NCBI GenBank assembly: GCA_017546445.1
Contig: JAFYWX010000020.1
Span: forward strand, 19,973-83,972
Reading direction: 5' to 3'
Length of the DNA stretch: 64,000 nucleotides
Source of the DNA: Akkermansia sp.
Lineage (GTDB): Bacteria; Verrucomicrobiota; Verrucomicrobiia; Verrucomicrobiales; Akkermansiaceae
Below are positions 63,716-64,000 of this stretch, one piece after another. Under the pieces are notes generated by a model, which did not search any database, had not been told where the DNA came from, and saw only the letters and a program-made list of their open reading frames with translations. Numbering within the stretch: the first letter of the stretch is position 1; every line of letters begins with the position of its first letter. The translations under genes were made by a program, and so were the position numbers.

Positions 63716-64000
63716 TGCCCCGCACCCCACTACGGGGCAGCCCGAAAGGAAAGCGAGCAACGCTTACTGACTGGCCGGGCAAGGCAATTTTCCAAGTATG
63801 ACTTTCCGAGGCGCCGAGAGCGGCTGAAAAGCAAGCTCGCTGGCTAACAACCTGCCAGGCGGGGCGCCGGAGAGGATAAAGAGAGGGAAGGAAAAGGTCG
63901 TGACGCGTGCCGTGGCCAACGCCGAGATGAAGTTCTTCGGAACTTCGGAGCGGGGTAACACGGCACTGTCAGAATTGAAATGAGCTAATAAAAAAGTTCA
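63716..64000 (+). ncRNA. structured non-coding RNA or operon leader, cut by window edge
   Basis: After the promoter there is no plausible coding frame for 285 bases, but several hairpins: GCCCCG with CGGGGC around CACCCCACTA, GAAGTTC-TTC-GGAACTTC near 63932, and CGTGCCG with a complementary CGGCAC later. The region is purine-rich in its second half (GAGAGGATAAAGAGAGGGAAGG). It could be an rRNA operon leader, an RNA gene or a long 5' UTR. I could not match it to RNase P RNA, tmRNA or 6S RNA. Confidence 0.4.

Noticed and set aside
63024..63782. Minus-strand 252-codon frame opposite the small lipoprotein
   Set aside because: No domain and biased composition; the plus-strand frame has a promoter and a lipoprotein signal.

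Overview
The window looks like a chromosomal segment of a GC-rich Verrucomicrobiota bacterium, most likely Akkermansia or a close relative. The clues are a secreted sulfatase, a very large passenger-type surface protein with a VPEP...RRRRK C-terminal sorting signal, purine genes as separate purS/purL/purQ, and many ribosomal-protein genes whose starts lack a clear Shine-Dalgarno. The genus is inferred from gene content only; there is no rRNA gene in the window.

Layout. 1-13.9 kb is ordinary chromosome: a sugar-porter MFS gene cut by the left edge, a cell-wall group (SprT-like protease, class A PBP, MBOAT acyltransferase, SGNH partner, GHL10-type hydrolase), recA with its own promoter and terminator, a divergent yggS, an outer-membrane barrel, queE, an LMW phosphatase and a lipoprotein/hydrolase/beta-helix trio. 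14.1-19.2 kb is one giant surface-protein gene split by a one-base shift in a G8 run. 19.4-28.3 kb holds an SNF2 helicase, a Sel1-repeat protein and a purC-purS-purL-purQ operon whose promoter overlaps a perfect palindrome.

29.2-39.3 kb is a complete type V-B CRISPR-Cas locus: a long Cas12b (1359 aa), a Cas4-Cas1 fusion, Cas2, a candidate tracrRNA and an array of 54 repeats and 53 spacers, all readable on the plus strand. Its base composition is visibly more AT-rich than the flanks. 39.5-42.3 kb is the most unusual part. A promoter is followed by about 1 kb of non-coding sequence with five repeated RNA units closed by an AAGACTC/GAGTCTT helix. Three of these contain circularly permuted tRNA-like domains (T arm and 3' acceptor strand before the 5' acceptor strand and D arm). 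Directly downstream is a TROVE/vWA protein of the DUF2828 type, a relative of Ro60/Rsr. This looks like a Ro-Y RNA ribonucleoprotein module with several tRNA-mimicking Y-like RNAs.

42.5-46.5 kb has a DUF4143 ATPase and an ABC transporter pair. 46.8-56.5 kb is a fused str/S10 ribosomal cluster (rpsL, rpsG, fusA, rpsJ to rplN) that lacks tuf, stops at a strong terminator after rplN and contains an unexpected secreted coiled-coil gene between rpsS and rplV. 56.7-63.6 kb has a lipoprotein hydrolase, a YbgC-type thioesterase, a membrane protein, an S-adenosylhomocysteine-hydrolase-like protein, a sulfatase and a small lipoprotein. The last 300 bases look like the 5' part of a strongly expressed structured RNA or leader cut by the right edge.
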